A stretch of DNA of 64,000 nucleotides from JAEINY01 sp942490535 (GTDB lineage Bacteria; Bacteroidota; Bacteroidia; Bacteroidales; Marinilabiliaceae), in assembly GCA_942490535.1 (NCBI GenBank), contig CALNXQ010000008.1, forward strand, positions 744,001-808,000, written 5' to 3'. Numbering within the stretch: position 1 is the stretch's first letter; every line of letters begins with the position of its first letter. The translations under genes and the position numbers were made by a program. Below, piece by piece: positions 1-8,732 of the stretch. Below the pieces are notes generated by a model. It made no database searches. It was given only the letters and a program-made list of their open reading frames with translations, and was not told where the DNA came from.

Positions 1-418
1 GAGCAAGTCGAGTAAGCGTAGATCGGCTGACTTTCATGTTTAAGCTCTCAGATAACTTATGTCCTGCACAACTCGTCATCTCAATTGCAATGTTAGATAG
101 CACATTATTAGCTCTTTCTGTACGTCTGGCATAGGGAGTTATGTGGCTATGTCTTTCAGTAAATACCTTCCGTTTGCAATGTTCATTCAAGCATTTGAAT
201 TTTCGAATTGTTAGAAGTATAACTGTGTTATATTGAAAAGCAGGCAAATCTGTTAGGTGTCTTTGATAACGATCATGCACAGAATGGCTGTATTTTTGAC
301 AAACTGGACATTGTGCACGTTTTCCGGTCAATGATGCATAAAGGTGAACAAATGGAGGCTTATATTCGATTTCCAGGAAGCTCATTTTAGGAATTCCAAC
401 AAGGTGTTTGATGTTCAT
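1..418 (-). CDS. ISL3-family transposase, N-terminal part (cut by left window edge)
   Basis: From an ATG at 418 the minus strand stays open for 139 codons and runs off the left edge without a stop, so only the N-terminal third of a transposase is visible. The residues fit the ISL3 (TnpA) zinc-binding head: CPVC at residues 37-40, CLNEHC at 76-81, the linker HDRYQRHLTDLP at 48-59 and FTERH at 86-90. The DDE catalytic core would lie outside the window. No terminal inverted repeat could be recognised in the 190 bp between this start and the next gene. Family assignment rests on motif memory and is fairly firm; whether the element is intact cannot be judged. Confidence 0.8.
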   Translation of the reverse strand, partial: MNIKHLVGIPKMSFLEIEYKPPFVHLYASLTGKRAQCPVCQKYSHSVHDRYQRHLTDLPAFQYNTVILLTIRKFKCLNEHCKRKVFTERHSHITPYARRTERANNVLSNIAIEMTSCAGHKLSESLNMKVSRSTLTRLA

Positions 419-609
419 ATATAATTGAATGTCAATTATATAAAGATACAAAAATAGATAAAGACTACCAAAGAAAATAATAGCTTTATGCGCTGAATTT
501 CAGGCAATTAACTCAATATGGTCCATCCATATATTATCCCTAAAATTGACGAAGAACCAGTTAGACCGAAATAGCCATCACTGTCAGATATAAAATCAGC
601 TCGCACAAT

Positions 610-1323
610 TTATTGTGTAATTGGACTCCTTTTATTTGTATAAATCTCTTCCCACATCTCAGTATCTTCAAAATAATCTCTGTCAATTTGTTTTGCCTCC
701 TGAATTCTGGTAAACTGAATCCCACGTAATTCATCTATCATATCACTAAGCTTCATTTTCCTACCTAGTTGTTCAATAACTTGATGTCCCAACAAAGAGG
801 TTACATCAATAGTCACTGGTAAAACATGTTCCGCATTATCTTTAAAGCCCGTCATCAACTCTGTTGTAAATTGCCTTTCATCCCAGTGTGAAAGAGTTGT
901 ACCAGGTCCATAATCAGTTTCAACCTCCATCTGTTCTAAGCCAGGTATTTCATTTACAAAATTGGGATAAAACCTTCCTGTCTTATGATCAAATAGTTCC
1001 ATCCATTTATCCCAACCAAATCCTAACGTGTGTCCAATCTCATGTATAATGGTTCCTACAATTTCGTACTCATCAAACCTCTGTAAGAACCTGGTATTAA
1101 ATTCTATTCTTCCATAAACCACACCATCTTGCTGAAATGGTTTATAAGCTCTGGCTATTACGTTTCCCAAACTAGTAAATATACCTAACCTTATAACAAT
1201 AGGTGTTTTAGGCAACACAAATTTATTCCAAAATGCGCAGGATAATTTTGCAGCACTCTTTAGCTTTCCACTTCTGTCTGCAACAATTTTATACGTAATG
1301 AAATTTTCCATTATAACCTCCAA
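610..1323 (-). CDS. Putative zinc metallopeptidase (leishmanolysin/M8- or matrixin-like)
   Basis: A 237-aa protein without signal peptide. A zinc-binding helix HEIGHTLGFG lies near residue 90, and a downstream SHWDER...ELMTG segment near residue 145 resembles the region that supplies the third zinc ligand in leishmanolysin-type (M8) peptidases, where a His-Trp pair precedes an ELM motif. The glutamate after the first histidine would be the catalytic base. The start may be the second Met (base 1311), giving MENFITYK. The gene stands alone in an AT-rich stretch between an ISL3 fragment and an unknown secreted-protein gene, as expected for acquired DNA. A cytoplasmic peptidase or a toxin-like role are both possible; substrate unknown. 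Confidence 0.6.
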   Translation of the reverse strand: MEVIMENFITYKIVADRSGKLKSAAKLSCAFWNKFVLPKTPIVIRLGIFTSLGNVIARAYKPFQQDGVVYGRIEFNTRFLQRFDEYEIVGTIIHEIGHTLGFGWDKWMELFDHKTGRFYPNFVNEIPGLEQMEVETDYGPGTTLSHWDERQFTTELMTGFKDNAEHVLPVTIDVTSLLGHQVIEQLGRKMKLSDMIDELRGIQFTRIQEAKQIDRDYFEDTEMWEEIYTNKRSPITQ

Positions 1324-1487
1324 TTTTTATTAAATTAATAGATTCGATTAATGTATAATCTGTTTTTAGCACAATACCATTATGCATCATTCAACATACA
1401 AGCATCTATTGCATTTGTATTGTAAAAATCTGCCATTTTTTCTCATTCCATTTTATTATTGTCAATTATGGCTCTAAGGATATGTTG

Positions 1488-2807
1488 TTAACTTGAAGTT
1501 TCTGTTGGCAATAACACTCTTTTCTCTAATTCTACTCCTCGCATATTCGCTTCTAACGTTATTATAACCTCTGTACTATCTGCAGGTTTACTGATTAAAA
1601 ATGTGCAATACCCACTCTCATCTAATTTTTTAGAGATTATTGAATAACCATTTTCTTTTATAGTCCAATTAAGATCTAAAAAATGATCTGGATATTGTAT
1701 AGTAAACTCAACATTTCCTTTTTGAATCATTGCAGGTTTTTCAATGACTGCTTGGCTTACAACTGACTCTAAAGAGTTTTTAACTTCATCAACAGTTATC
1801 GGATCATGTATAGGTAAAACTTCAGGATTAATTAAAAATGTTTGGTAGTTTTTAAAACTGGATGTTCTTGAAATAGAAGCACCCCCATTTGAATTAAAGG
1901 ACCCGGAAGCAAATACAGCACTCCCTCCTAGATTTACGTTGTAGGATGCCTCCCCATTAAATTTTGCGCTTCCAGAAGTAGAGCAAAACACTAAATCCAT
2001 TTCAATAGGTATAACAATTTCATCGCTATCCTCTACATCCTTTGGTAGTGAATACAATAAAGCTGAAATAGTTGATATTCTCTCAAAAGTATTTTGTCGA
2101 GCTCTTCTTATCATACTATTAGGTCTTAAGGCAGCAACAAATGGTGAAAAAACACTTGCTCTTGAAACCATGACTGCTCCATTCTTATTCATAGCGGTTT
2201 TGGCAGATGTATTAATCTCATTTTTTCTTGCTCTAACACCTAGTGTAAGTGCTGCATTTAAATATCCGGAACAATCTAAAGTATAAGCAAACTCGGGCCT
2301 GTTTTTATCTATTATAGATTCTAAATTAACACTTTCATAACTTGGTGATCCCAAAACAACAACAGGTATAATTTCACTATCTGACTTCTTGACCTTTATG
2401 GTATTCAATAGCACACGAAAACTCTGATCATTTAAAAACAAAGCTGTATCTTGAATCTCCGTTAACTTATCTTCAATAAACCTTGGCGACCAATTTGAAT
2501 CTCTTATTTTTCTTCTAACTTTGGATGGTAACTGAATACCGAACTTATCCGGATTGAATAATCTTCTTATTTCATGCTTTACATTAGCATATTCATATTC
2601 AGCATCAACCACACTTGATAGTGCAGAATCTGATCCAACAATGTTATTAAACTTTTGGCCATCTTCTAGCAACTGAACAGCATATCTCAATTCATCAATA
2701 TTTGAAGTATCTTTCTGTAATTGAGTAGTCTGACTAAAACAGTTGGATCCTTCATGACAAATGCACACTATAGTGCATACAATAACTAATAATACTTTCT
2801 TTTTCAT
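1488..2807 (-). CDS. Secreted protein of unknown function (439 aa)
   Basis: The N-terminus (MKKKVLLVIVCTIVCICHEG then NCFSQ) is a Sec signal peptide with no clear lipobox. I do not recognise the family. The middle (residues ~275-315) is rich in Gly, Ser, Asn and Ala, and the C-terminal ~90 residues have alternating hydrophobic residues that suggest a beta-sandwich. Residues 170-230 carry a Cys-containing stretch (TLDCSGYLNAALTLG) that may be a membrane-associating or channel-like segment, but this is a guess. No T9SS sorting domain ends the protein. AT-rich, no operon partner; the next gene is divergent beyond a 163-bp repeat. Confidence 0.55.
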   Translation of the reverse strand: MKKKVLLVIVCTIVCICHEGSNCFSQTTQLQKDTSNIDELRYAVQLLEDGQKFNNIVGSDSALSSVVDAEYEYANVKHEIRRLFNPDKFGIQLPSKVRRKIRDSNWSPRFIEDKLTEIQDTALFLNDQSFRVLLNTIKVKKSDSEIIPVVVLGSPSYESVNLESIIDKNRPEFAYTLDCSGYLNAALTLGVRARKNEINTSAKTAMNKNGAVMVSRASVFSPFVAALRPNSMIRRARQNTFERISTISALLYSLPKDVEDSDEIVIPIEMDLVFCSTSGSAKFNGEASYNVNLGGSAVFASGSFNSNGGASISRTSSFKNYQTFLINPEVLPIHDPITVDEVKNSLESVVSQAVIEKPAMIQKGNVEFTIQYPDHFLDLNWTIKENGYSIISKKLDESGYCTFLISKPADSTEVIITLEANMRGVELEKRVLLPTETSS

Positions 2808-2931
2808 ACTTACTTAGGTTTGATTTTTGTTTAATAACAGAAATATCAACTTTTTTTTCATAAAAGTCAATACATTATTTTTCTTTTAAACATTACAATA
2901 ACCAGTAAAGTTATAATTATTAATAGGGTCC

Positions 2932-3095
2932 ATCGGCATTCCTCACACGTCAGTCGGCAACAGCTGTGCCAGGCCTTTGCAGCCTTTATTTCAGGTCTGT
3001 TCTTAAGGCAAAATAAACGCTGCAAAGCCAAAGGTGGCTCATCCCTCATTTCATCGGATGCCTAACAATTGAATGAAAGTGAAATCCGATGAATA
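2932..3095. repeat. Direct repeat copy 1 (~163 bp) with internal inverted repeat
   Basis: This block aligns by eye over its whole length with 4211-4373 (same orientation, most positions identical). Inside lies an imperfect palindrome (GCCTTTGCAGC...GCTGCAAAGCC) and a shorter outer pair CATCGGAT / ATCCGATG. The two copies bracket the gene at 3305-4201, an arrangement like a gene cassette. A GCCTAAC string occurs near 3060 but is not placed as an integron attC core would be. Confidence 0.8.
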
Positions 3096-3304
3096 TCTTC
3101 TTTAATCTTGATAATATATTAATAACGATATCCGAAGGGTCTCCTAACTTAATGTAGTTAGTAGTTGATAAATTAAAAAAACTACATTTAGTTGCGCTGA
3201 AAGTTGCATTTACTACTTGAATTTAAGTATCAAAATATTTAACTTGACATAACCCAATATTAGCATCATTTGATCATTTTTTATAACCTTAAGCTTCATG
3301 CATA

Positions 3305-4201
3305 ATGGAAACTATCTATAACATCTTAACTTCTACAGCAACATCTGGATTATTAATTTGGCTATTTAAACACTATATAGAACGCAAGTTTTCTAGAAGA
3401 ATTCAAAAAGAAAAAATTGAATTAGAAGGGGCATTGAAAAAAGAAGTCGAAGCTTACTTAGGAGAAGTAGCAGCTGAAAGAAAATTTAAGTACGAGGCGA
3501 GAAAGCGGATATATAAATTAATTAGTCCATTAAACTTTCAAATCTCCATTGCTTGCAAAGATATTTCTGGTCGGATTTTTAGATATGGTACCAAAGCTTC
3601 TTACTCCTTAAATGCAAAGAAATATTATGGTCAAAGTACCATGTATAGGTTATTGAAGCCACTTGCTCTTTTAGAAATAGCAGAAAAGAATATCTCATTT
3701 TTTGATTTTTCAGTTGATCCTACCGCAATTAACTTATTAAAATTGAGAATGTCACTGTTAAGAGTTTTATCTTCTAGCTCTCTTGTTTTTAATCATCCTG
3801 CTGCAGATTGGTCAGATGAAATTGAGCATATATTTTTTGATAACATTTCTAAAGCAGCAAGGAAGCTGATTCGTAAAGAGGGAGAGCTAGATATTGTAAT
3901 GTCTTTTGATGAGTTTCAAGATTCAATTGAACTTCCAGATTTTCAAATTAAACTAAACTCCTTTATAAATATCTTTAATAATTTCACCATAGAAAAAAAA
4001 CCTCTGTTTTGGATTAGATTCATTGCCTTTGGTTATGTATGTTCTGAGTATTCTAAAGTATGTGCACAAAAAATTGGTTTAAAAGTTGAAGATTATGACA
4101 TATATAGCTTACTTAAAGCATCTAAAGATTCGTACATAATAGATAATAGTCAAGATTTTGAAATAACAATAAAAAAAATCACAGATAACAATATATTGTA
4201 A
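3305..4201 (+). CDS. Membrane-anchored coiled-coil protein of unknown function (298 aa)
   Basis: The N-terminus (residues ~5-24) is one hydrophobic segment followed by a basic, Glu/Lys-rich helix (residues 28-75) that looks like a short coiled coil; the rest is predicted mostly helical and cytoplasmic. I do not recognise a domain or catalytic motif. The gene is AT-rich and lies between two direct repeats; the downstream copy starts only ~10 bp after the stop codon, so gene plus repeat behave as one cassette-like unit. Proteins with this plan (one TM helix, coiled coil, helical body) are frequent in accessory and defence islands, but nothing here proves such a role. Confidence 0.6.
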   Translation: METIYNILTSTATSGLLIWLFKHYIERKFSRRIQKEKIELEGALKKEVEAYLGEVAAERKFKYEARKRIYKLISPLNFQISIACKDISGRIFRYGTKASYSLNAKKYYGQSTMYRLLKPLALLEIAEKNISFFDFSVDPTAINLLKLRMSLLRVLSSSSLVFNHPAADWSDEIEHIFFDNISKAARKLIRKEGELDIVMSFDEFQDSIELPDFQIKLNSFINIFNNFTIEKKPLFWIRFIAFGYVCSEYSKVCAQKIGLKVEDYDIYSLLKASKDSYIIDNSQDFEITIKKITDNNIL

Positions 4202-4210
4202 GTCGGGTAA

Positions 4211-4373
4211 ATCGGCATTTCTCACACGTCAGTCAGCAACAGCTGTGCCAGGCCTTTGCAGCATTTATTTCAGGTCTATTTATAAGGTAAAATAAAAGCT
4301 GCAAAGCCAAAGGTGGCTCCTCTCCATTTCATAGGCTGACTAACAAAATAATGAAAATGTCATCCGTTGAATA
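4211..4373. repeat. Direct repeat copy 2 (~163 bp)
   Basis: Second copy of the block at 2932-3095, directly after the stop codon at 4201. It keeps the GCCTTTGCAGC / GCTGCAAAGCC internal palindrome; differences are point changes and a few short indels. See copy 1. Confidence 0.8.
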
Positions 4374-5023
4374 ATCACATTATCCAATCGGCACATTTTC
4401 AAATCAACATCAATAAATCATGGAATCCTCATAACTCGTAATCTCATATTTTCCAAAACGCCAGCCTGTCACACCTCTTGCGCTCCCTCCTCTTCGTCAT
4501 GGCAGCTCCCTTGTGTTTTTAGCCACTGCCTTCCCCCGATAGCCATCGGGGCCCCCGGCAGCCACTAAAAAGCACAATCGCTGCCTGTGCTTGGCTCGCC
4601 TGCTCGTCGCTGCGGGCTTCGGCTATCGTGTTTGATTTGCCTCCGCTGCGCTCTGGCTTTTTTCAGCGGTAGCCTCGTGTAGTTGGCCTCTGCCTGTCAC
4701 GCTTTTTGCAGAAAAAGCAAAAATCCCGCCATCCACATGCCACTACATATGCCAGCCCCCACGGTTCGTACCTCACCATTTCCGGCCTGTCACCCTTGCT
4801 CCACTCGCTTTTAGCTTCGCAATTGACTATTTTGATAAGATGTTCATCAAGATAAGAGACCCTGGTAAAGCACATTATTCCACTCGCCAGTCTTTCAGGA
4901 CTATCGGCTGATTTAATCTCTACCAGGGTTTTAGATCATTTGACTCAAATAAGAAATTTAGTTTAAAGAACTAGTAAAAGTTTTGAGGCCGGATCTAATC
5001 TCTTATCCCCAAAAAGTAATAGT
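4374..5023. other. Non-coding stretch with GC-rich palindromes, leading into the IS110 element
   Basis: No convincing gene. The base composition shifts abruptly to GC-rich between about 4450 and 4760. A strong hairpin CCCCGATAGCCATCGGGG lies near 4536-4553, itself inside a larger imperfect palindrome of TTTTTAG...TGCC arms. From about 4860 the sequence turns AT-rich and probably belongs to the left non-coding end of the IS110 element: an 8-bp perfect inverted pair CCCTGGTA (4860-4867) / TACCAGGG (4921-4928) lies 95 bp upstream of the transposase. In IS110-group elements the left non-coding end encodes the bridge RNA; whether this segment does so is inference. Confidence 0.45.
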
Positions 5024-6037
5024 ATGAAATATACACATTTTGTAGGTATTGATGTATCGAAAGAAACACTTGATTACTCTGTACTAACTCAGGAAAAAGA
5101 AGTCTTCCATTGTCAACTGAAAAACAGTATTGAAGGACTTGAAAAGTTTTTACAGAAGTTAACGGAAAGTTGTATGCTTAATGATCTGGACAAAGTGTTG
5201 TTTTGTGTGGAACATACAGGTATTTACTGTGAGCACGTGTTTGCTCTTATGGAAATGTATGGTATTAATCTTTGGGTAGAATCTTCTTTGCGAATAAAGA
5301 AATCCATGGGGCTTACAAGAGGTAAGACAGATCGCATAGATGCAAGGCGTATTGCGCAGTTTGCGTATCGCTATCAAGATCAAACTAAACTGTGGATACC
5401 GGAAAGAGGTTTAATCAAACGTTTAAAACACCTGCTTACTTTTCGTACTCGAACCATTGACCTTATTAAATCAGTCAAAGACCCTATTGATGAGCTATAT
5501 GGTTTTGTAAACAAGGAAGAATCCAGAAGGCTGGCAAAGCTTCATTCAGGTACATTGAAAGCTTTGCAAAAAGATCTTGAAAAGATTAATAGGGAGATAG
5601 ATAGCTTAATTTTGGAGGATGAAAGGATAAGCTATCTATTTTCAATTGTTAACTCAGTGAGTAATATTGGAAGAGTAACTGCAGCGGTGATTATAGCCAC
5701 AACTAATGAATTTAAGACCATTACCGAGGGTAAAAAATACGCCTGTTATGCTGGTGTAGTACCCTTTGAACATCAATCAGGTACAAGTATTAGAAAAATG
5801 CCCAGGGTCTCCCATATGGCGAATAAGACTGTAAAAACAATGCTGCACATGTCAGCATTAAGTGCCGTGTCCAGACCAGGAGAATTCAGGGAGTATTATC
5901 ATAGGAAACTTAAAGAAGGAAAAAGTAAAATGAGTGTTATTAATGCCATTCGAAACAAGCTGGTATTAAGGGTATTTGCATGTGTTCGAGATGGTAAAAT
6001 ATATGACAAAAACTATGAGTATAAATCTTGTTGTTGA
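5024..6037 (+). CDS. IS110-family transposase (DEDD recombinase)
   Basis: A full-length 337-aa IS110-type transposase. The RuvC-like DEDD residues are visible: D10 in GIDVSK, E63 in VEHTG, D103 and D106 in KTDRIDA. The C-terminal Transposase_20 half contains VNSVSNIGRVTA (~209-220) and the region expected to hold the catalytic serine, with S263 in RVSHMANK as the candidate. Such elements move through an RNA-guided (bridge RNA) mechanism and lack terminal inverted repeats. The frame is intact with all key residues, so the enzyme may be active. Element boundaries could not be fixed by eye; non-coding DNA on both sides (from ~4860 and to ~6300) may belong to it. Confidence 0.9.
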   Translation: MKYTHFVGIDVSKETLDYSVLTQEKEVFHCQLKNSIEGLEKFLQKLTESCMLNDLDKVLFCVEHTGIYCEHVFALMEMYGINLWVESSLRIKKSMGLTRGKTDRIDARRIAQFAYRYQDQTKLWIPERGLIKRLKHLLTFRTRTIDLIKSVKDPIDELYGFVNKEESRRLAKLHSGTLKALQKDLEKINREIDSLILEDERISYLFSIVNSVSNIGRVTAAVIIATTNEFKTITEGKKYACYAGVVPFEHQSGTSIRKMPRVSHMANKTVKTMLHMSALSAVSRPGEFREYYHRKLKEGKSKMSVINAIRNKLVLRVFACVRDGKIYDKNYEYKSCC

Positions 6038-6118
6038 TATTGTTTTTGCTGGAATGTGGGTAACTTTTAGTGTAGCGTTAAAATGAACTAGCTACGATTT
6101 AATTTGACAAAGGAGAAA

Positions 6119-6268
6119 ATGCTGGACACCCATTATCAGGATGTTGTACCTTTACCTTTGTCAGATCAAGCGGAAGCGGGCAATGCTGAGGAGCAACCTG
6201 CCAGGAATAATCTGACTGACTGGGATGGTCAGAGGGACTTCTCCAAAGGCAAGTCCCTTAATCCATAA
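6119..6268 (+). CDS. Possible 49-aa ORF or structured RNA after the IS110 transposase
   Basis: An ATG preceded by AGGAG opens a 49-codon frame ending in TAA. The peptide is hydrophilic, without known motif. The same DNA also folds well: AGGGACTT / AAGTCCCT (about 6233-6258) is a perfect 8-bp hairpin, and CTGAC / GTCAG forms another just before it. In IS1111-type members of the IS110 family the bridge RNA lies downstream of the transposase, so this segment could be that RNA rather than a gene. The two readings cannot be separated here. Confidence 0.3.
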   Translation: MLDTHYQDVVPLPLSDQAEAGNAEEQPARNNLTDWDGQRDFSKGKSLNP

Positions 6269-7126
6269 TCATCCCATGAAAGTATGCCTAAAAAAAACCT
6301 TAATTGTCAGTTCTAGTCTTAGCTACTACAGATAAAAAAGTTATCAAAATTCATTGAAAATATTTGGTTTTCGCATAGAAATCAGTCGGCTCGCGCCTCT
6401 CCAGGCCCAGTCCGCAAACCGCTCCGCTCCCTTGCAGCCAGTCCCTTCCGTTAATTTACATTGATCATTCCACACATTAATCCTTAATCATTGACCATTA
6501 ATAACTACCAAAGCCAGGCACAAATGAAACTTTCCCTCCATGCCAATGCGTGTCAATTTCTAGCCCATTATCAATTCCGGCAAAGTCCATTCAAGCCTTT
6601 CAATCTCATTTATTTGTCCATCCTTACAAAAAACAAGAGTGCCGCCGGGCATTCCCCAAAAAATTAATCCTTCATCATTACCCATTAATAATTACATCAA
6701 ACAGTCCGCCGCACCCTTGTGCTTCAAACTGCCAATCTCAAATATCCCAAGTCACTGTTCTTTCGTCAGCCATTCATCACATTAATCATTAACCATTATT
6801 TAAATCGGCCTCCAAAATTTACACACTCACGGCAAAGAGTAAAGGCCGCGCCCTCCGGGTTTCGGCCATTTTTTTTGATGTCGTATATATTCTTCGTATC
6901 AAAATAAACCGCCCGAAAGCCTTGACTTCTTTTACCGTTCCTGATGAGGTGGATGTTTACGCCGTTAAAAAAGACAATCCATATTAAACTGAAAACCATA
7001 CAAAATGCGCACTATCTTACTCAACGATCTCCATTCTGAGTAAAATAATGCGCATCCCCGGACAACGGACTCAGGATTCCGGACTTATTTCCGTCGACTC
7101 CATCTTCCGAAATTCAGAAACGACTC
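6269..7126. other. Non-coding stretch with scattered short repeats
   Basis: About 860 bp without a convincing gene. It contains three degenerate copies of an ATTAATC-CATTA type repeat (near 6476, 6661 and 6778) separated by ~100-190 bp of C-rich, T-rich sequence. A 67-codon minus frame at 6796-6999 is open but has neither a recognisable family nor a plausible start context. The stretch separates the IS110 element from the phage-like lysis module. Confidence 0.5.
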
Positions 7127-7633
7127 CTAAGTCCAGCGAATCATCTTTTTATAAATTTGATAATTCCTCCTCCAAACCACCATATCCAATCCCGCACAAA
7201 AAGGCTTCTTTTTATCCAGGTCACTGTGTTGAAGCACTTCAATTTCATGATACTGTTTCTCCAACCGATGAATTAACCTCAACGAAGCATTCAACTGCTC
7301 ATTAGTAAACCGACCGGATTTACCAATTAAACAGATCCCAACCGATTGTGCATTATACCCTCTCACATGAGCCCCCATCTCAGTTCCCGACACCACCGGG
7401 TCATCATCCAATGGCCGACCGGTCTCAATGCACCCATTAAAATCAGCATGATACAGATTCGCGGCAATCCAACCATTGAGAATCACATAATGATAGCCAA
7501 TGCCCGACCAGCCCCGGCCTTGATACCGCTTTCCATTTTGAATCACTTCCTGTGCCGGTAACGAATGCCATTGGGAGATCAAAGTCGCATTCCCAAATGA
7601 CGAGTCCGAACAATGAAGCACCACCTTTACCAT
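7127..7633 (-). CDS. N-acetylmuramoyl-L-alanine amidase (Amidase_2/PGRP type), endolysin-like
   Basis: Cleaves the bond between N-acetylmuramic acid and L-alanine in peptidoglycan. From the chosen ATG (7633) the protein is 168 aa and starts with the first beta strand, MVKVVLHCSDSS, whose histidine is the first zinc ligand. GYHYVI and GYNAQSVGICLIG are typical T7-lysozyme/PGRP motifs, and HSDLDKKKPFCAG near the C-terminus holds the later zinc ligands and active-site region. No signal peptide, so release needs a holin, which is the gene just upstream. The start codon overlaps the holin stop (CAATGGTAA), so the two are translationally coupled. The frame is open further upstream, but that extension lies entirely inside the holin gene. 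Confidence 0.88.
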   Translation of the reverse strand: MVKVVLHCSDSSFGNATLISQWHSLPAQEVIQNGKRYQGRGWSGIGYHYVILNGWIAANLYHADFNGCIETGRPLDDDPVVSGTEMGAHVRGYNAQSVGICLIGKSGRFTNEQLNASLRLIHRLEKQYHEIEVLQHSDLDKKKPFCAGLDMVVWRRNYQIYKKMIRWT

Positions 7634-8247
7634 TGGATCGAATTTAAAGATGGATGAGTACTTGTCGGATTGCTTGGCATCGAGCTTTGTTGAACAGAAG
7701 TAGAGCTTGAAGGTAAAGTCTGATTCCACAACTGCCGGGTACTTCGTTTCTCCATGGAACGCCCAACTGCATAAACACCAACCACGCCTGCCCAGGCTGC
7801 CAGGAATGTTTTAAAAATTGCATCCGATCCCTGGATGATATTCAATACATTTTCTCCCAGGGCCAATTGATCCAGTACAATATGACGAATCCCAAAGAGC
7901 TCCAACAAAATAAAGAATAAGCCCACATAAATAACAGTAGGCCGGGCACGCTTGGTATATCGATCACCTTGTTGCAGTTCAGCTACCAATATATTCTCCT
8001 GTGCTTTGAGCTCTGCCCGGATGGTCTGCTCAATCTCACTTTCCCGCTTTTGAGTGAGTTGTTCCATCTCTGTCAGAAACTGGCGCTGATTCTGACGATG
8101 TTGTTCTTCAATACGCCTTATCTCTATCTCGAATGCTTTCTTCTCATCCGGATTAATGATAAACCGATCCTCCACATCCGACAATGAATCCAGTACATTC
8201 GTTGCGGATCCGGTTAAAAATTCACCAATTCTTTGAATTAATTTCAT
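7627..8247 (-). CDS. Holin of the 3-TM (GTA/phage) type
   Basis: A 206-aa protein (or 213 aa from the upstream Met at 8268). The N-terminal half is a charged, coiled-coil-like helix rich in Glu, Gln and Arg; then the motif GDRYTKRARPTVIYVG leads into the first of two or three membrane segments (~115-185). This layout, with R-A-R-P-T before the first TM, matches the 3-TM holin family first seen in gene-transfer-agent release clusters. A Ser/Thr/Pro-rich tail ends the protein. It overlaps the amidase, forming a holin-endolysin lysis pair. The upstream membrane gene is separated by a terminator-like hairpin. Confidence 0.75.
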   Translation of the reverse strand: MKLIQRIGEFLTGSATNVLDSLSDVEDRFIINPDEKKAFEIEIRRIEEQHRQNQRQFLTEMEQLTQKRESEIEQTIRAELKAQENILVAELQQGDRYTKRARPTVIYVGLFFILLELFGIRHIVLDQLALGENVLNIIQGSDAIFKTFLAAWAGVVGVYAVGRSMEKRSTRQLWNQTLPSSSTSVQQSSMPSNPTSTHPSLNSIQW

Positions 8248-8372
8248 ACCGAAAATTTTAAATGACAATTAATATGCACTCGCAGTTAATTAAGTCCGGC
8301 CATCGGAATTTCTACTCCGGACTTGTTCCTTCTCCCTTCTGACTACTGCCTAAAAACTACTGACCAACGAAA

Positions 8373-8398
8373 AAGCCCCCAGACGAATCCAGAGGCTT
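8373..8398 (-). terminator. Terminator-like hairpin between the small membrane gene and the holin
   Basis: On the minus strand AAGCC...CTGG/...GGGGGCTT forms a stem with a short loop and is followed by TTTTT, the pattern of an intrinsic terminator. It would limit read-through from the upstream genes into the lysis pair. Confidence 0.6.
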
Positions 8399-8423
8399 CC
8401 CATCACAAACCACAACCAAACAC

Positions 8424-8624
8424 CTAACCCTTCCTGCGGGTAAGATACCTTCGAAATAACTGCTTCAACAACAGTGAAACCAGAAAACTGACAACCGTAC
8501 CCAACACCGCATAAAAGATGGTTTCCACCACATCCGTAAACGAGATACTCATAAACACACTCACCACACTGCCACCTAAGAAACCTGCCTTGCCACCACT
8601 ACTCACATGTTGTTCCGTCATCAC
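8424..8624 (-). CDS. Small membrane protein of the lysis module (66 aa)
   Basis: A 66-aa protein with a Gly-rich N-terminus, a first hydrophobic stretch (GFLGGSVVSVFMSI) and a strong second membrane helix (ETIFYAVLGTVVSFLVSLLL), ending in a basic tail (KQLFRRYLTRRKG). The family is not known to me by name. Position between the 251-aa conserved protein and the holin/amidase pair, on the same strand, suggests an accessory role in the same module, for example as a second holin or antiholin; that is inference. Confidence 0.6.
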   Translation of the reverse strand: MMTEQHVSSGGKAGFLGGSVVSVFMSISFTDVVETIFYAVLGTVVSFLVSLLLKQLFRRYLTRRKG

Positions 8625-8732
8625 TCCTGAATATTAAAGAATCTACCATTACTGACCAAGTATCGAAAACATCTTGATACTTGGGTCTTGAATCTTGATA
8701 CTTAAATCTAGCGTCTAAAATCTAAGATTCCA

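Noticed and set aside
2867..3049. 60-codon minus frame
   Set aside because: Lies within the direct repeat; the second repeat copy does not keep the frame.
2932..4373. The two 163-bp direct repeats as true attC sites
   Set aside because: A GCCTAAC string is present, but it sits on the wrong side of the palindrome and no GTTRRRY partner closes the site.
4663..4875. 70-codon minus frame in the GC-rich stretch
   Set aside because: No family, and composition is that of non-coding palindromic DNA ahead of the IS110 element.
6796..6999. 67-codon minus frame
   Set aside because: No recognised domain or start context; kept as non-coding.
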